64,000 bases of DNA, taken from contig BLSF01000077.1 in assembly GCA_012862575.1 (NCBI GenBank), positions 114,462 to 178,461 on the forward strand, read 5' to 3'. Shown in pieces: positions 40,501 to 50,873 of this stretch. Source of the DNA: Parietichytrium sp. I65-24A. Lineage: Eukaryota; Sar; Bigyra; Thraustochytrida; Thraustochytriidae. A program made the translations under genes and the position numbers. The notes beneath the pieces were generated by a model. That model did no database searches. It worked only from the letters and a program-made list of their open reading frames with translations, and was not told the origin of the DNA. The stretch's first letter is position 1, and each line of letters begins with the position of its first letter.

Positions 40501-43500
40501 GCGCAGTGATTTTTAAGCGATTTTCCCACACTGCTCTCGGAACGACTTTTTGAATTTTTTGTCGAGATGCATTCAAACTTCCAGCATTGCGAAGCACGGG
40601 AGAAGATCCGAGAACCCCAAGGACAGGCCTGAGTCGGTGCCTTTTCGCCATTCCCACCACCTCCCAGCCTTGCTGAAGTTCTGTAAGAGCCTGCAAGCGC
40701 ACAAGCATGGGATAAGCATGGATATACGACTCCATGCTCACCGCAGACAGAGACTCCATCACTTGAAGCTTGGCATTGGACAATTCGCGCTGAAATTCTT
40801 TGAAGAGCGCATGCTCTCGGTCCCGATCTTGTATCTCACTGCTCTTCGCCAGAAAAAGTATCGCCCTCGACAGGCTTTCGGCAAAATTCGATCCCATGTT
40901 CCCAGGGCCAGCATCTAATAGGTTTGCGACTTCTCCGCTGCTCGGAATCTGAGCCCGATTTAAGCTCTTATCGTGTGATAGCGAAGCTTCCCCGAGGGCG
41001 TTCTCCAGTTCGTCCCACCTATTGAGTCTCCAAAGCGACTCGAGACAGAATGGCGAGATAATGGGTTTCACATCCCGCTCTGCGCCATTCGACATTGACA
41101 CAATGATGTCGAGGTGACGAAGCCTTCGAAGGCACCGTAGACGCCCTTGATGGAGCCACAGCTCCCGCGACGAGTTGTTCTTCGGCAACTTTTTGGGGGT
41201 CGTCTGAGTAGACAGAGTCGGTGCAACCCGCTGTCTCTTCGCACGAGGGGACAAGAGAAGCTCGTCACTGGAGCTTTGCTGCTTCGCATTTGCTGGCAAC
41301 GAGACAACCTCATGGTCAGTTTTGCGCGCCAGCGCAAGCATTCTCTCGTAACATGCTATGGCCTCACCCCACCGGTTGCCAAATTCTAGCTCATATATTT
41401 GCTCCTCAAGGTTGGGCTGCCCTCCGTCACCGGGTTGAGTACCCGCAGGAGGCTGCAACACACGATTCGAGTATTTTCGATTCACTATCAGATATCGATT
41501 TCGAATTTGCTCCAGTGCAGCATTGCTATCCTCTGCAACTTGCCAATTTGAAACGGTTCTTCTCGTATTCCCGAGAACGTAGCCGGTGCCAGGTCCACCA
41601 TCATGCCTGGATCGCAACGTTCCGACTCCGTATAAGCCGTCCGGCTCGTCTTCGATGGAGGCGTAAAGCGCGTGCAAGAATGTGATTTCATCTCGCTCAA
41701 ACTGAATCGGTTGAGTCGGCGCCCATGATCCAGGTGAGATAGATCCTCCACACGCTTTTTCAATCGCGTGGGTGGATCTCAAGTGGATTTCAAAATACTT
41801 TAAAGCTCGTGCATAAGCCCCGCATCTGAATGCGGCTCCGGCTAGGCACCTGACAGGGATTCTCCGAAGCAGAGAAGCCACTGGCGCCTTAGATTGAAAA
41901 TCGCCTTCGTAGATGAATTCAGCGAAAGGCGGAGCCTCGTCCCGCATGCTTCCCGTCTCCATGGTACGCTGCCTTGTTGCGTGCCGAGTTGCAATATTCA
42001 TTTGCTTCTCCCAGGCAGCAAGAGTATCATATAGTGTAAAAATGACATGTGCGTTTCGTTTGATCCTTCCGCTCACGTCAAAGACCGACGCCGACTCGTT
42101 TGGAGCATCATCCGAATCATCCAAGTTTTGAGCATCCCCAAAGCCAGCCCCAGCTTCCTGAGCACGCTGCAACCTCTCTCCGCTGGAGGTGAGGTTGCTC
42201 GGTGGAGTTTCAATCTCATCGTCGCCTAAAAGCCGCACTCCTCTCCACGTCTCCCGAAGAATATCCATTATTTCATTCCGGATTATTCCGGCTTCAGACC
42301 TTGCGCTGTCGTCGCCCAGACACAATACGTTCTGAATTGCGTAGGGCAGAAGAAAGAGTAGCAAATCAGTTGTCCCGCTGTATGTTTGCAAGACAAGAAG
42401 AGCTCTCATTATCTTGCTTTGTTCACCTCCACACTTGAGCGCTAAATGGGCGAACCAGTCGCCTACAGAAGTCTCAAAGGGCACCTTTGCGCCAAAAAAA
42501 CGAGTGCCGTTCTTTCCAAGCGGAGTGGGTGCGTGGAATCCATCCTGCGTGAAGTGATAATTCGTGTCCCAAAAGGGTCGAATGACCTCGATGATATCCT
42601 CCGATAAGACTTGACCAATGTATCGCATTTCCTGGGAGCCATTACCTTCCGTGGCTCGATTCCTCGCCTTGCCTTTTCCCTGAGCCTGAGAAGCCGACGT
42701 CTCTTCATCTGTAGGTTTTACTGTGCTGTAGCCCCTCTCCTCGAAAAAACGCAAGAGCTCCTGTAAGGCCATACCGACTTGCATATGCGACTGAGGGTCT
42801 GGCGCAGCTCGCAAGGCGTCGACTAGGTAGGCTTCAATAATAAACGCTGCAAGGCATTCATTACCCATGTCCAACTTCAGGCCATTGCTCTCTACCTCCA
42901 TCCTCCGAATATGAATTGGGGATTTCATCGCGGCTTCCTTCCGAGCTGTCAGAGCTTGGTGTAACATCTCCTGATCCAGCCGAGATGGATCGATGGCTCC
43001 AAGCTCGCCAAGGCAATCGCTGCAAGCCAGCCTCACCAAATTCGTAGTGCGTTCCGTGCTGCGTGAGGTAGCGCCACCAGCTGCAACAGTTCGGCTTACG
43101 CGAAGTAGAGTTCCGATTAGCTCGGAAAGAAGCGGCACAAGGCGGCCTTTCCTGTCGTTTTCATTTTCCTCCAGGCTAAATGCAGCTGTTTCAACAGTCT
43201 GAACGGACTCTTGGTCGTCAGATTGAAGTGGGGAAGAGCGGCTGTGCGCTCGCTCCTCGAGCAGGATCTCCTCTGTATTGCTGTCCTTATCTTGTCTCTC
43301 GGCCACAGCGTTTATGGACTTGTCCAAAAGGACATTATGAAGATTTGATCCATTCGTGAGGAGCACTTGCTTGAGCTCCTCCAATGCCAAAAGGCGAACA
43401 CTGTCGGACTCATGCGAAATCAGTTTGATGAGCTGCGCAAGCCGGAGATCCAGAGAACTAGTGCCGCACTCATTCAGCAGAATTCTTCCAATATCTTTTA

Positions 43501-46500
43501 GTGCGGGGTGGGATGTCGGAAGAATTTCCCGAATGTCCGCAAAAGAGGATCTTAGGTCGTCCTTCCGCGACACTACAAGCCACTGAATAGTGCGAACAGC
43601 AGAGTCCTCGACCTGACGAAGAAGTGCTGATATTGCAGCAGGCTCAAAATCACCTTCAGAGTCCATGCGAAGCATCCGTCCCGGAGCATTAAAGCCCATC
43701 GCAGCACTACTGCCTCTCGGAGAGCTGATATCAAGCAAAGCAGGATCGCGAATGCCGACACCCTTGGAATTTGTGGAGACAGGCCGAAGGCATGGCAAGA
43801 GCGCGACAACAATCGAATTCAAATTGCTGCGTAGAGTAGTTGCCGAAAGAAGGCGGACCAAGTCATGCATTAATTCACAGGCTTCCAATTGGAGTAGCGG
43901 TTCTTTCTCTTGCAGAGCTGTTTTGACTGTTGGTAGAATTTTGGGAAGGAACACATCGACGCGGTTTTGCAAAAAGCTTTGAAGTCTCTTGGCACACCGT
44001 AAGGCATGGCGCCTTTTGTTTAGAGGCTTCCAGCGGTCTTGAATGCATTCGGAAAGAATTCCCATCATGTACATGAATTGCGAATGTACAAGGTGGACAA
44101 CTAACACTTCCGAATCAACCTCTGTCTCTTTTTGCTGGGCTTCTTTTTCAGAGGCTAATACCTCACTTGCGTCCGAGCGAGAGGAGCGCTGGTAATTTTC
44201 CACCGGGTCATCAAGTGCGTAGTGCGCAAGAAGGGCCAAAATACGCTCCGTCCCATCGTCAGGTGCTCCCGAAGAATCCACGAGCCGAAACGAGACTCTT
44301 GCCAAGATTGTCTTGAGGCAAAGGTCAAAAATATCCTTGATCGAGAACTTTGCAAACACCAGGATCCTCCGCCAAACTTGATATCCTGCCTGGCCCTTCT
44401 CTTGGCTGGAAGAAGGCACGGCGTCCTTCCCAATGCTCACAGCTTGCAGATTTTCTTTAGCTTGCTTGTCGTCAGCCAGCAGCTCCACGATCTCCACAAT
44501 CCAGCAGTCGTACTTTTCAATGATAAGCCGTCTGATCAATGGATCTCGATCTTCATGTGCAACTTCGGGTATTCGGTATACACGTTTTGCTAGCTGAAAA
44601 AGCACCTCAAGATTCATTTCACGCAGCATATCTGGAAGTACGTACGGAAGACAGTCGCGGATGAATTTGCTGGTAAACCCAATTCGCGCAAGCTCTGCGC
44701 GAGCTTCCTTACTTGCGTTGGCGTGGCCATTCTCCACTGCATCTGGTGCAGATGACGAGTTTGCCACAAGGGGGTCCAATCTGGAGAGCTGGGTATCGTC
44801 GCGTTCATCAAACTCTGCACCAGGGTCGTCTTCTTCCGGCGAATACTCAAACACTTTGAACAAAAGCTCCTCCAGTGCCTCCGGGGCCTTTGAGATCAGA
44901 GGCTCTGTGTACAGCATGACGAAGAGCTGCGTATACAAACTTCTCTTCATCCATGCAAATAGTTTTCTGATTACCACCCCTTTCCTCTCGGACTCGTCAC
45001 GATCAGCCTTTCTGAATCCATGAGCATCTGCGATTCGATAAAATTGCTGACAAACTGTTTGTTTGAGGGCATCAGCAGCTTCGAGATGCGAAGATAATTG
45101 GCTGAGCTGCTTTCGCTTGGAAGGGTCGGTGCTACTCACCACGGACTCGCTACCATTCGACAACGCAGAATTTACAGTACTCGCTCGAGACAACTGTTTT
45201 CCTTCTCCATCCTTCTGCTCTCCACTCTCGTCCGTCTCCAAGTCTTCCTGAATAGTGCTAATTTGCTCCAAAAGCTCGTTAGACCACGCCAGGGCCACAG
45301 CGTATTGTTGCGTGAGCATGAGTAAAGACCAGCTCAAGAAATTGGAACCAACGCTAACTCCCTCGACAGTGTACGTGACGTCGGCTGTACACCCAATAGT
45401 ACCAATAGCGTACAGCATGCTGTGAGAAATAGGCTTGGAATCGTGGGATATCGCCTGAGAGTGGTCCTTCTGATGCTTCCCAACCAGGTGACGCAAGGTC
45501 TTCATAAAAGCGCTCACATTGGTCGTCTGCTTTTCGTGGTGGAAAACTGCACGGAGCAGATCACAGCGGCCTTGAGCTTGCTCTGACACGAGCGTGATTT
45601 TCTCCGCCGATATACCTTCCACGGCATCCCAGTCTAAAGAGTCAGAATGGCGAATAAGGAAATTGGCGCCGCCACCACACCCCTCCACGAAAAGGGCTAG
45701 CTCCTCTGCAACAGCGAGCCTCACATGCTCATCCGGGTCCTCCAGTAGATTGAGCAAAGAGTTGAACATCTCGTCAAACTTGTCTTCTTGGAGTATAGTA
45801 CGCTTCTCTGTGCACGCTCCGACGTGGACCACCCTTCGAAAGATGCCACAACAGCAACGAATCATTGCAACCCGAGCCTGTGAGTACATGGTACTCGACG
45901 TCAAGGCATGAAAAAACACTGCATAGAGCCACTGCTTGAAAAGTAAAATCGAGCCAGGAACGTCCCCAAGCACACTTGGGGCCGAAGTGTTTCCAAAGTG
46001 GCACCAGCATCGGAAAGGCGGGGCTCCTTGAGAAAAGGAGCTGTTACTCGGCTCAGCATTTCCGCTCATCTCCAGAGAGAGATCGACGGTTAGCATCGGA
46101 TGATCCCCGTTTCCGGCGCCAGTGCCTGCAAAGTCGTCCTCGTTCCAAATTGGCAGAGAATTGACCCTTGCGGCGCAATAAATCGCAACCATCACCTGCT
46201 TGAACTTAAGCCACTGCTCCTCCACCGATTCCCTCCAGTACCACTCCGGTAAAATCGGTGGCCACACCATTGGCTCATCAATATATTCCTCCTCATCCTC
46301 CGTATCGAATGAGCCCAGTCCGCCAATGTCTACCATAATCCAGGAGCCTATCTTGCTCAAGAACCCGCGCAAGATGTCCAAGCTCTGCTCAGACATGTCA
46401 CCATGCGAATTTTGAGTCTGTCCGAGAGCGATTTCGCTCTGTGACTCGGAGTCTCGCGCTGGGCCTTTTGACCTCATCTTGAAGACCAACTCCTCGCAAT

Positions 46501-49087
46501 AGGTAGATAAAAGAGCTTGCTTAATCCTGAGATTTGTTAGTAGCGACGGAAGCTGTAGCTGTGCGCGCAGCTTGATCGAAACGGCTGGGTTTATTAGCGC
46601 AGAACCTAGAACGCGAACGCAGGCACTTGTGATGTCTCGATGCGAGACACCTTCATCTTCTAACAAATTGCGACTCGATTGGTCCTCTTGCAGCTCAATC
46701 GCAAGCTCATTTACGTACCAATCAGTTGGGAAATTAGATGCCAATACCACGCATCTCTCTTGGATTCCAAGCTCTAGAGACGCTAGCAGCGCTTCATAAC
46801 CCCAAAGTGTTTTGGCAGCGCAAGAAGCGGCCGTCCCATTCTCTGCTTGATGGCAATCTGGTGGGGCGGAGTAGCACATTTCCAACAGAGAAAAATTCTC
46901 ACGATCCGACTGCCGCACTTTGGGTATTCCAAGGGACCGGTCTGCCAATTCCATTGACTCTACTGCATCAAGTTGCTGAAAGACATCGTGCTGTTTAAGG
47001 CAGGCAACAGTCAGCAAAGCGACACGTTGTAGCGACTCTCCAACGTGACGAGCGCCATTATGAAACGAATATATTACACACAGGAAGAGGTCGATACAGA
47101 TATTTGCCGCCCATACCCTTGAATCATGTGGCATGTTGCCGAGATAGCCATCTTTGAGAACTCCCTTGAGCCAGGACGCGCAAGTGTCCAGAAGAGTCCT
47201 GCACATGGCATGGTTTAGCAGTATAGTCTGTGATGTGATAAGCATAGACTGCGTCAGAATTGCAAGTGAAGCCTCCGCGACCAGCCGCCTCTTCTGATGA
47301 GTTGTGGGCACCGTGGAAGAAAGAGAGTGGCTGCAAAGAACGACGACGCATTCCAAAAACGAACTCTTCACCAGCGGGCCAACAATGGGTTCTGATACCT
47401 TCGCCTCTTGAGCTAGCACTGAGTCGGCATTCTGTTCCCGATCACCAGCTACAGATTGACGCGGAGAGTCCCTCAGCGCGCGCTTCTTTGCAAGCACTGA
47501 AGCTTTCGCTAACAATACCCCGGAGAGAGTTCGTGGAGCCATGGCCATCGGCATCTGGCTCGTCCCTTGCTGCCTACCAGCAGGTCGCGCGCTGGGCTCA
47601 GGAGTATGGTGGAGTGGTGTGTTTCGACGTTTCTTCCGCGCGTTCGCCAAGGCATTGGAGAGAAATGCTTGCAGATCATCGGTGTCGTCTTTAAAAATTA
47701 GCTCCATGGCAATGGAAATAGATGATGCTAAAACAGCATGTAGATCTCTCTGAAGCAAGATCTCATCTCGCAGAATCAAGCCCAACAGATACCTAATGTA
47801 GTCTGGGTGAGAGGGAAGGAGGTGATGAAACGCAGAGATGAGCTGTTCTAAAATTGGAGCTGTGCGCTGAATTACGACTTCCGGGGCTTCAGCCGAAGAG
47901 CGAAGAATATTTGTGATGATCCAAGCATCGTCGGGCCTCAGCTTCAACAGGTCTGACGTCTTCAATGCGACTCGCAGGGTTCGCTCCAAGCGAACCCATA
48001 TTGGGCGCGTTCTATCCGACGTAAACATGGCTTCCGGGTTTCCAGAAGATGCCACCAACCTGAATACTTGACCCAGGAGGCTAGAGCGGAGTGACAGAGC
48101 GAGATCAAGGCCAAAGGACACTCCAAATGTCTCTTCCCTACCTCTTTCTCCGCCAACCAGTACAAATCTAGCTGCGTCAAGAGCGGCACAAAAGAGGTCA
48201 ATGTGGAAATCTGTGAACTCATGTTTCTGGATGGAATCCAGACACTCTGCCAAAAGAACTTGAAGTCGTCTTGAGAACTCTACAAACGATGGTTGCGAGC
48301 TCAACAGAATCCAGTGATCGCGAGCTAGCCCGCCCCCAACACGATATATCAGGGACTGCAGTTGCAGTCTGCGCTCCTCCGTGGATATATTCAGTCGCAG
48401 GGTAGCGCTTTCTTCCCTTTGCCCATCGGAGATGGTCAGCCTGCCGGGTTTGGCGGCGGGCGAGGAAACTTTGCTCGAATTTGACTCCGAAAGGCTGGTT
48501 TTCGCTCCACCAAAGCTCTGGCACAAAGATGTAAAACATTGCACCGAGGCTACGGAAGGTGCACCCGCCGCCATCGCCAGATCCATGTCTATCAGGTCCT
48601 TGAGCACCGCGAAAAGTGCGAGGGGATCTGAGGAAGCCAACATTGCAAGCAACGCTTCGATGTTAGTCAGGAGCAAGGGCAGCAGTTGCGACCTCGCAAT
48701 GGCAGGCTCCGCGCCAAGCGCGAACAGTTTCAGAAGCAATGGCCCAACCGAAGCGACCTCTCCATACCCAAAAGCGGCCTTGGAATGAGGGCAGAATGTC
48801 CCTTCCAATAGCACGTGGATTAGCTGAAGTGAGCTCCCCAGTACCGACGGACCTTCATGGATTTCGGCCTGCAGAACTCTTGGCACCAGATAATGCTTCG
48901 AGATGGACACCACGAACTGCTTGACTTTGATGAGCATTTTGCGGCATTGTGAGTGATCATCTTGTCTCCCCGCTTCGCGCCCTCGCTCAGACAGCGTTAA
49001 GCGATGTCTGCTCCCGTGGACGCGTAGCTCTCGCAGCAGGATCTCCAATAAATTCACCGAGCTGCTGCTACTGCTGCCTCCGCTCAT
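37523..49087 (-). CDS. ATR: ATR/Mec1-type checkpoint kinase (PIKK), very large
   Basis: A 3854-residue phosphatidylinositol-3-kinase-related protein kinase in one uninterrupted 11.6-kb frame. ATR senses RPA-coated single-stranded DNA with ATRIP and phosphorylates checkpoint targets in the nucleus. The N-terminal ~2400 residues are HEAT-like helical repeats with low-complexity insertions. A FAT domain follows (about 2400-3350, including LESLWRLNRWDELE). The kinase domain spans about 3470-3790: KRITLLTSHGKTRDF, DLRKDSRAMEF, catalytic loop GLGDRHAENILMD (about 3657) and metal loop HVDFDCLFDKG. The C-terminus is a FATC domain ending LSQLYSGWSAFL. ECVHVDFDCLF, EIVPFRLTRHMVDGM and VFRRTCEV match ATR rather than ATM, mTOR or DNA-PK. 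The usual length is about 2400-2650, so this is about 45% larger. The frame extends 14 codons upstream from a TTG; the ATG at 49087 was chosen. Confidence 0.93.
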   Translation of the reverse strand: MSGGSSSSSSVNLLEILLRELRVHGSRHRLTLSERGREAGRQDDHSQCRKMLIKVKQFVVSISKHYLVPRVLQAEIHEGPSVLGSSLQLIHVLLEGTFCPHSKAAFGYGEVASVGPLLLKLFALGAEPAIARSQLLPLLLTNIEALLAMLASSDPLALFAVLKDLIDMDLAMAAGAPSVASVQCFTSLCQSFGGAKTSLSESNSSKVSSPAAKPGRLTISDGQREESATLRLNISTEERRLQLQSLIYRVGGGLARDHWILLSSQPSFVEFSRRLQVLLAECLDSIQKHEFTDFHIDLFCAALDAARFVLVGGERGREETFGVSFGLDLALSLRSSLLGQVFRLVASSGNPEAMFTSDRTRPIWVRLERTLRVALKTSDLLKLRPDDAWIITNILRSSAEAPEVVIQRTAPILEQLISAFHHLLPSHPDYIRYLLGLILRDEILLQRDLHAVLASSISIAMELIFKDDTDDLQAFLSNALANARKKRRNTPLHHTPEPSARPAGRQQGTSQMPMAMAPRTLSGVLLAKASVLAKKRALRDSPRQSVAGDREQNADSVLAQEAKVSEPIVGPLVKSSFLECVVVLCSHSLSSTVPTTHQKRRLVAEASLAILTQSMLITSQTILLNHAMCRTLLDTCASWLKGVLKDGYLGNMPHDSRVWAANICIDLFLCVIYSFHNGARHVGESLQRVALLTVACLKQHDVFQQLDAVESMELADRSLGIPKVRQSDRENFSLLEMCYSAPPDCHQAENGTAASCAAKTLWGYEALLASLELGIQERCVVLASNFPTDWYVNELAIELQEDQSSRNLLEDEGVSHRDITSACVRVLGSALINPAVSIKLRAQLQLPSLLTNLRIKQALLSTYCEELVFKMRSKGPARDSESQSEIALGQTQNSHGDMSEQSLDILRGFLSKIGSWIMVDIGGLGSFDTEDEEEYIDEPMVWPPILPEWYWRESVEEQWLKFKQVMVAIYCAARVNSLPIWNEDDFAGTGAGNGDHPMLTVDLSLEMSGNAEPSNSSFSQGAPPFRCWCHFGNTSAPSVLGDVPGSILLFKQWLYAVFFHALTSSTMYSQARVAMIRCCCGIFRRVVHVGACTEKRTILQEDKFDEMFNSLLNLLEDPDEHVRLAVAEELALFVEGCGGGANFLIRHSDSLDWDAVEGISAEKITLVSEQAQGRCDLLRAVFHHEKQTTNVSAFMKTLRHLVGKHQKDHSQAISHDSKPISHSMLYAIGTIGCTADVTYTVEGVSVGSNFLSWSLLMLTQQYAVALAWSNELLEQISTIQEDLETDESGEQKDGEGKQLSRASTVNSALSNGSESVVSSTDPSKRKQLSQLSSHLEAADALKQTVCQQFYRIADAHGFRKADRDESERKGVVIRKLFAWMKRSLYTQLFVMLYTEPLISKAPEALEELLFKVFEYSPEEDDPGAEFDERDDTQLSRLDPLVANSSSAPDAVENGHANASKEARAELARIGFTSKFIRDCLPYVLPDMLREMNLEVLFQLAKRVYRIPEVAHEDRDPLIRRLIIEKYDCWIVEIVELLADDKQAKENLQAVSIGKDAVPSSSQEKGQAGYQVWRRILVFAKFSIKDIFDLCLKTILARVSFRLVDSSGAPDDGTERILALLAHYALDDPVENYQRSSRSDASEVLASEKEAQQKETEVDSEVLVVHLVHSQFMYMMGILSECIQDRWKPLNKRRHALRCAKRLQSFLQNRVDVFLPKILPTVKTALQEKEPLLQLEACELMHDLVRLLSATTLRSNLNSIVVALLPCLRPVSTNSKGVGIRDPALLDISSPRGSSAAMGFNAPGRMLRMDSEGDFEPAAISALLRQVEDSAVRTIQWLVVSRKDDLRSSFADIREILPTSHPALKDIGRILLNECGTSSLDLRLAQLIKLISHESDSVRLLALEELKQVLLTNGSNLHNVLLDKSINAVAERQDKDSNTEEILLEERAHSRSSPLQSDDQESVQTVETAAFSLEENENDRKGRLVPLLSELIGTLLRVSRTVAAGGATSRSTERTTNLVRLACSDCLGELGAIDPSRLDQEMLHQALTARKEAAMKSPIHIRRMEVESNGLKLDMGNECLAAFIIEAYLVDALRAAPDPQSHMQVGMALQELLRFFEERGYSTVKPTDEETSASQAQGKGKARNRATEGNGSQEMRYIGQVLSEDIIEVIRPFWDTNYHFTQDGFHAPTPLGKNGTRFFGAKVPFETSVGDWFAHLALKCGGEQSKIMRALLVLQTYSGTTDLLLFLLPYAIQNVLCLGDDSARSEAGIIRNEIMDILRETWRGVRLLGDDEIETPPSNLTSSGERLQRAQEAGAGFGDAQNLDDSDDAPNESASVFDVSGRIKRNAHVIFTLYDTLAAWEKQMNIATRHATRQRTMETGSMRDEAPPFAEFIYEGDFQSKAPVASLLRRIPVRCLAGAAFRCGAYARALKYFEIHLRSTHAIEKACGGSISPGSWAPTQPIQFERDEITFLHALYASIEDEPDGLYGVGTLRSRHDGGPGTGYVLGNTRRTVSNWQVAEDSNAALEQIRNRYLIVNRKYSNRVLQPPAGTQPGDGGQPNLEEQIYELEFGNRWGEAIACYERMLALARKTDHEVVSLPANAKQQSSSDELLLSPRAKRQRVAPTLSTQTTPKKLPKNNSSRELWLHQGRLRCLRRLRHLDIIVSMSNGAERDVKPIISPFCLESLWRLNRWDELENALGEASLSHDKSLNRAQIPSSGEVANLLDAGPGNMGSNFAESLSRAILFLAKSSEIQDRDREHALFKEFQRELSNAKLQVMESLSAVSMESYIHAYPMLVRLQALTELQQGWEVVGMAKRHRLRPVLGVLGSSPVLRNAGSLNASRQKIQKVVPRAVWENRLKITAPSVEMREELFEVRRTIYELASLKVEEMLGWLALAKTSRMAGSMQNCLASLQRVQECSRAVLDSNDGLMLQSRNNSVSALIGQGKIEAEVALYKAKIYLAELSSNGLNQSAGLAKSRLGGPDLIGGGIHEALMILEPVQPDLNAVTEEAAASHPLLRKVRAKGLLLATNLMAASCERGGQEMIFRYKTVQKLRPEWSKANFHFAKLFEVLLFNFKKEEEEADQIAAKMAGSGAKNSGAGSALRGALEARNQKDSFHTSQATSGEDSIVKETQLLTLFILKQYAKSLENGAYDHLYEALPRILTTWYSETEALHPRIIAAEEARASSGAGRSPKRKGRNRQSAAAALLAAGSTGNPRKGSPQSGTEFEGMSGDEVSFRRMNTLMSNLCDKLPAYVWYTSIPQLVSRLGVESKEVWNITKAILVKIMHAYPAQSFWHVMGVMKSNVEERKERAEEMFHALISVSTPPRIKQSDGRAVLDLKSQYQSAGSVFEYLIQLARYDYRQDPKCTPKQDRQTNRVVLDLSQVDGFDVRSIRRALAASALCLPVQETLSPMLPNLKASAERTSANESNEASHSRKRQRRKSGAQSLEENPLEVFGARVPMVTDIAKRAEIMQSKEKPKRITLLTSHGKTRDFLCKNENRGDLRKDSRAMEFTAVVNRLFEKDPQARKRKLRLRTYTVVCLNESCGLLEWVDNTTAFRQIVHYVYKEEGEVHSFSRLVQQSRAALDAAQNSRKVDRDELGRDTVRKFRQVCQSFPPMLHKWFLNHYLEPESWLHARTLFTRSCAVWSMVGYVIGLGDRHAENILMDIGTGECVHVDFDCLFDKGLTLAKPEIVPFRLTRHMVDGMDVCGVDGVFRRTCEVALQVLRETKNMLLSVLESFVVDPLVEWTRVKQTQGKKSEKMSKRKDFQKPARLPPLRDATQGKLEAQSKMRDIAERLDGIVRQKLESQAASQRLGRFLDVTPLSTQGQVHLLIEEATKEENLSQLYSGWSAFL

Positions 49088-49781
49088 CCTCCGCGTGCAT
49101 TCCGCGTCCCACCCGTCCCCGGACCCCAATTTTCACAATTCGCCTCTTGTCCCTTGGTGCCCACCGTAGCCCCACACCTGCGCACCGAGCGCCGCCCCAG
49201 TTTCCCTCCGTTCACACTTGCGCGTTTCTTGTCTTGGCAAGGGCAGTGCATGAAAGTGTTGTTCTGAATTCTGTACTCAAGTACAATGCGTGATTGATGT
49301 TTTCGACGATTGAAAAAAAAAGAGTGGAAAACAAGACAAGATTGGATAAGATTGGAGATGAAGGGAGGGAGTTTGCAGGCGCGATAACAGTACCGGTACT
49401 TATTGGATTGCGGTAAGGTTCGGGATGTTGGATGGTTGTGTGAATTGTGTGCCAGTGCATGCCAGTGGATGCCGGACTATGGGAGCATGGCTTCGCGAAA
49501 ACCCTCGGATGGGTCAGGACTTGAGTCTTGTTGATTGCACTCAGTTGTGCATGGGAGTTTCGAGCAAGGGAATGTGAAGATAGCCGGCCGCTGAATCGAG
49601 GGTCCTGAGAAGATTGTGCATGCCTTGAACATTCCTCAGTTGCGCGTGCTTTCCCATGGCAGGTTCAGGTGGGCTTGCAAAGATGCTGTGGTCTGCGCAC
49701 CACAAGTCGCAAAAGTGACGAAGGTTGCATGTATATACTTCGACAGATGAAAGTCCTTTGACGTGAATGTTGTATGCCTTC
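49088..49781. other. Intergenic region between ATR and ankyrin genes
   Basis: Nearly 700 bp. The ATR promoter should lie at its left end. It includes a GTACCGGTAC palindrome (49390-49399) and GTGCCAGTGCATGCCAGTGGATGCC near 49450. No gene is recognised. Confidence 0.5.
49390..49399. repeat. Palindromic decamer GTACCGGTAC, copy 3
   Basis: Same decamer as at 6809, 32395 and 56183, located about 300 bp upstream of the ATR start codon. Confidence 0.5.
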
Positions 49782-50873
49782 TCAGAGGGTGTTCTTTTGA
49801 ATAGGTCTGATTGGAGCCAATGACTTCCGCTTAGAAGCGTCGCGCCAGCCTGAGTACTGCAAAGACATTTCGGCTTTCCACCTCTCTTGGCTTTCCAGCA
49901 GATGCCGCTCCTCACGAACTTGAACCTGCGATATGCGTTTCTGGGCTATCTCGCGCACCATCGCAGTCTGGTCTCTGTGAAACTCCGCCAACTTTGATTG
50001 AATCGCATCATAAACATCAGTGTCTCCCCGGATTGCCGCGCACTGCGAGGGTGTCATCCCGGATTTTGTCTTTGCCAGCAGGTCACTCGATGCCTTATCC
50101 ACAAGCGCTTTGACGACGTGTCGTGAGCTTGCCAAATGCAGGGGCTGCTCGCCCAACTGATTGCGCATAAGCCCGTCTGCTCCACTTCTGATCAATTTGA
50201 TTACCACGGACACTGAACCAGCTGCGCTTGCAAAGTGCAGGGCGGTTTGTCTTCCGAACACGGAGAGCTTATTGACCTGAACCGCTGGGCATGCTAGCAG
50301 CAGCTTCACCGCGCCATCGTTTGCTGATGCACAGGCTTCCTGTAGAAGAGTTCTCCCGGTTTCTGCATGCAGAGCATTGACGTCAACAGACACCTTGCCT
50401 CTTGCCTTCAGCCAGGATTGCAATGCTGCGATATCGTCCTGCTTCACCGCAGCAAATGGGTCAATATCACACCTTTCACGCTCTACACTCCTCAAACTAG
50501 CTCCGCAACCCCGAAGCAGTTCAAGGCGCTCGCGAATGCTCGGCTTTCGAGGCAAGTGTGGAGCATCATCCCTTCCTTCCGCATCGCACTCTCTTGAGTG
50601 TCTGTCCTCGCCTTCGGACTTGATCGCTCGTCCTTTGTCTGACATTGTAGCATCGCCCTTGAGTCGCGCTTCATGCTCGCTTCGCCCTTGGCGAGCTTGA
50701 CTGTCATGCGATGCAGCTTCATCCCGGGTCAACTCTCTGGGAACCTCTCCGGCCTTCTGCTTCTGAGTATAGCCTCCAAGAATCGAAGCCAGATCGTCCA
50801 ACAGCTCGAGCTGTTCCTCCTCCGACATTCCGTCGCACCAGCGTAGTCTGATGGAGTCGAGCACAACAGACAT
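49782..50873 (-). CDS. Ankyrin-repeat protein
   Basis: A 363-residue protein. Residues about 125-280 form four to five ankyrin repeats (TGRTLLQEACASANDGAVKL, GRQTALHFASAAGSVSVVI, LGEQPLHLASSRHVVKAL, SGMTPSQCAAIRGDTDVYDA). Charged, low-complexity sequence precedes them and a helical, Gln/Arg-rich tail follows (REIAQKRISQVQVREERHLL). Ankyrin repeats bind protein partners; no enzymatic domain is visible, so the role is unknown. The open frame extends 11 codons upstream from a GTG; the ATG at 50873 was chosen. It diverges from the TPR gene across about 500 bp. Confidence 0.8.
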   Translation of the reverse strand: MSVVLDSIRLRWCDGMSEEEQLELLDDLASILGGYTQKQKAGEVPRELTRDEAASHDSQARQGRSEHEARLKGDATMSDKGRAIKSEGEDRHSRECDAEGRDDAPHLPRKPSIRERLELLRGCGASLRSVERERCDIDPFAAVKQDDIAALQSWLKARGKVSVDVNALHAETGRTLLQEACASANDGAVKLLLACPAVQVNKLSVFGRQTALHFASAAGSVSVVIKLIRSGADGLMRNQLGEQPLHLASSRHVVKALVDKASSDLLAKTKSGMTPSQCAAIRGDTDVYDAIQSKLAEFHRDQTAMVREIAQKRISQVQVREERHLLESQERWKAEMSLQYSGWRDASKRKSLAPIRPIQKNTL

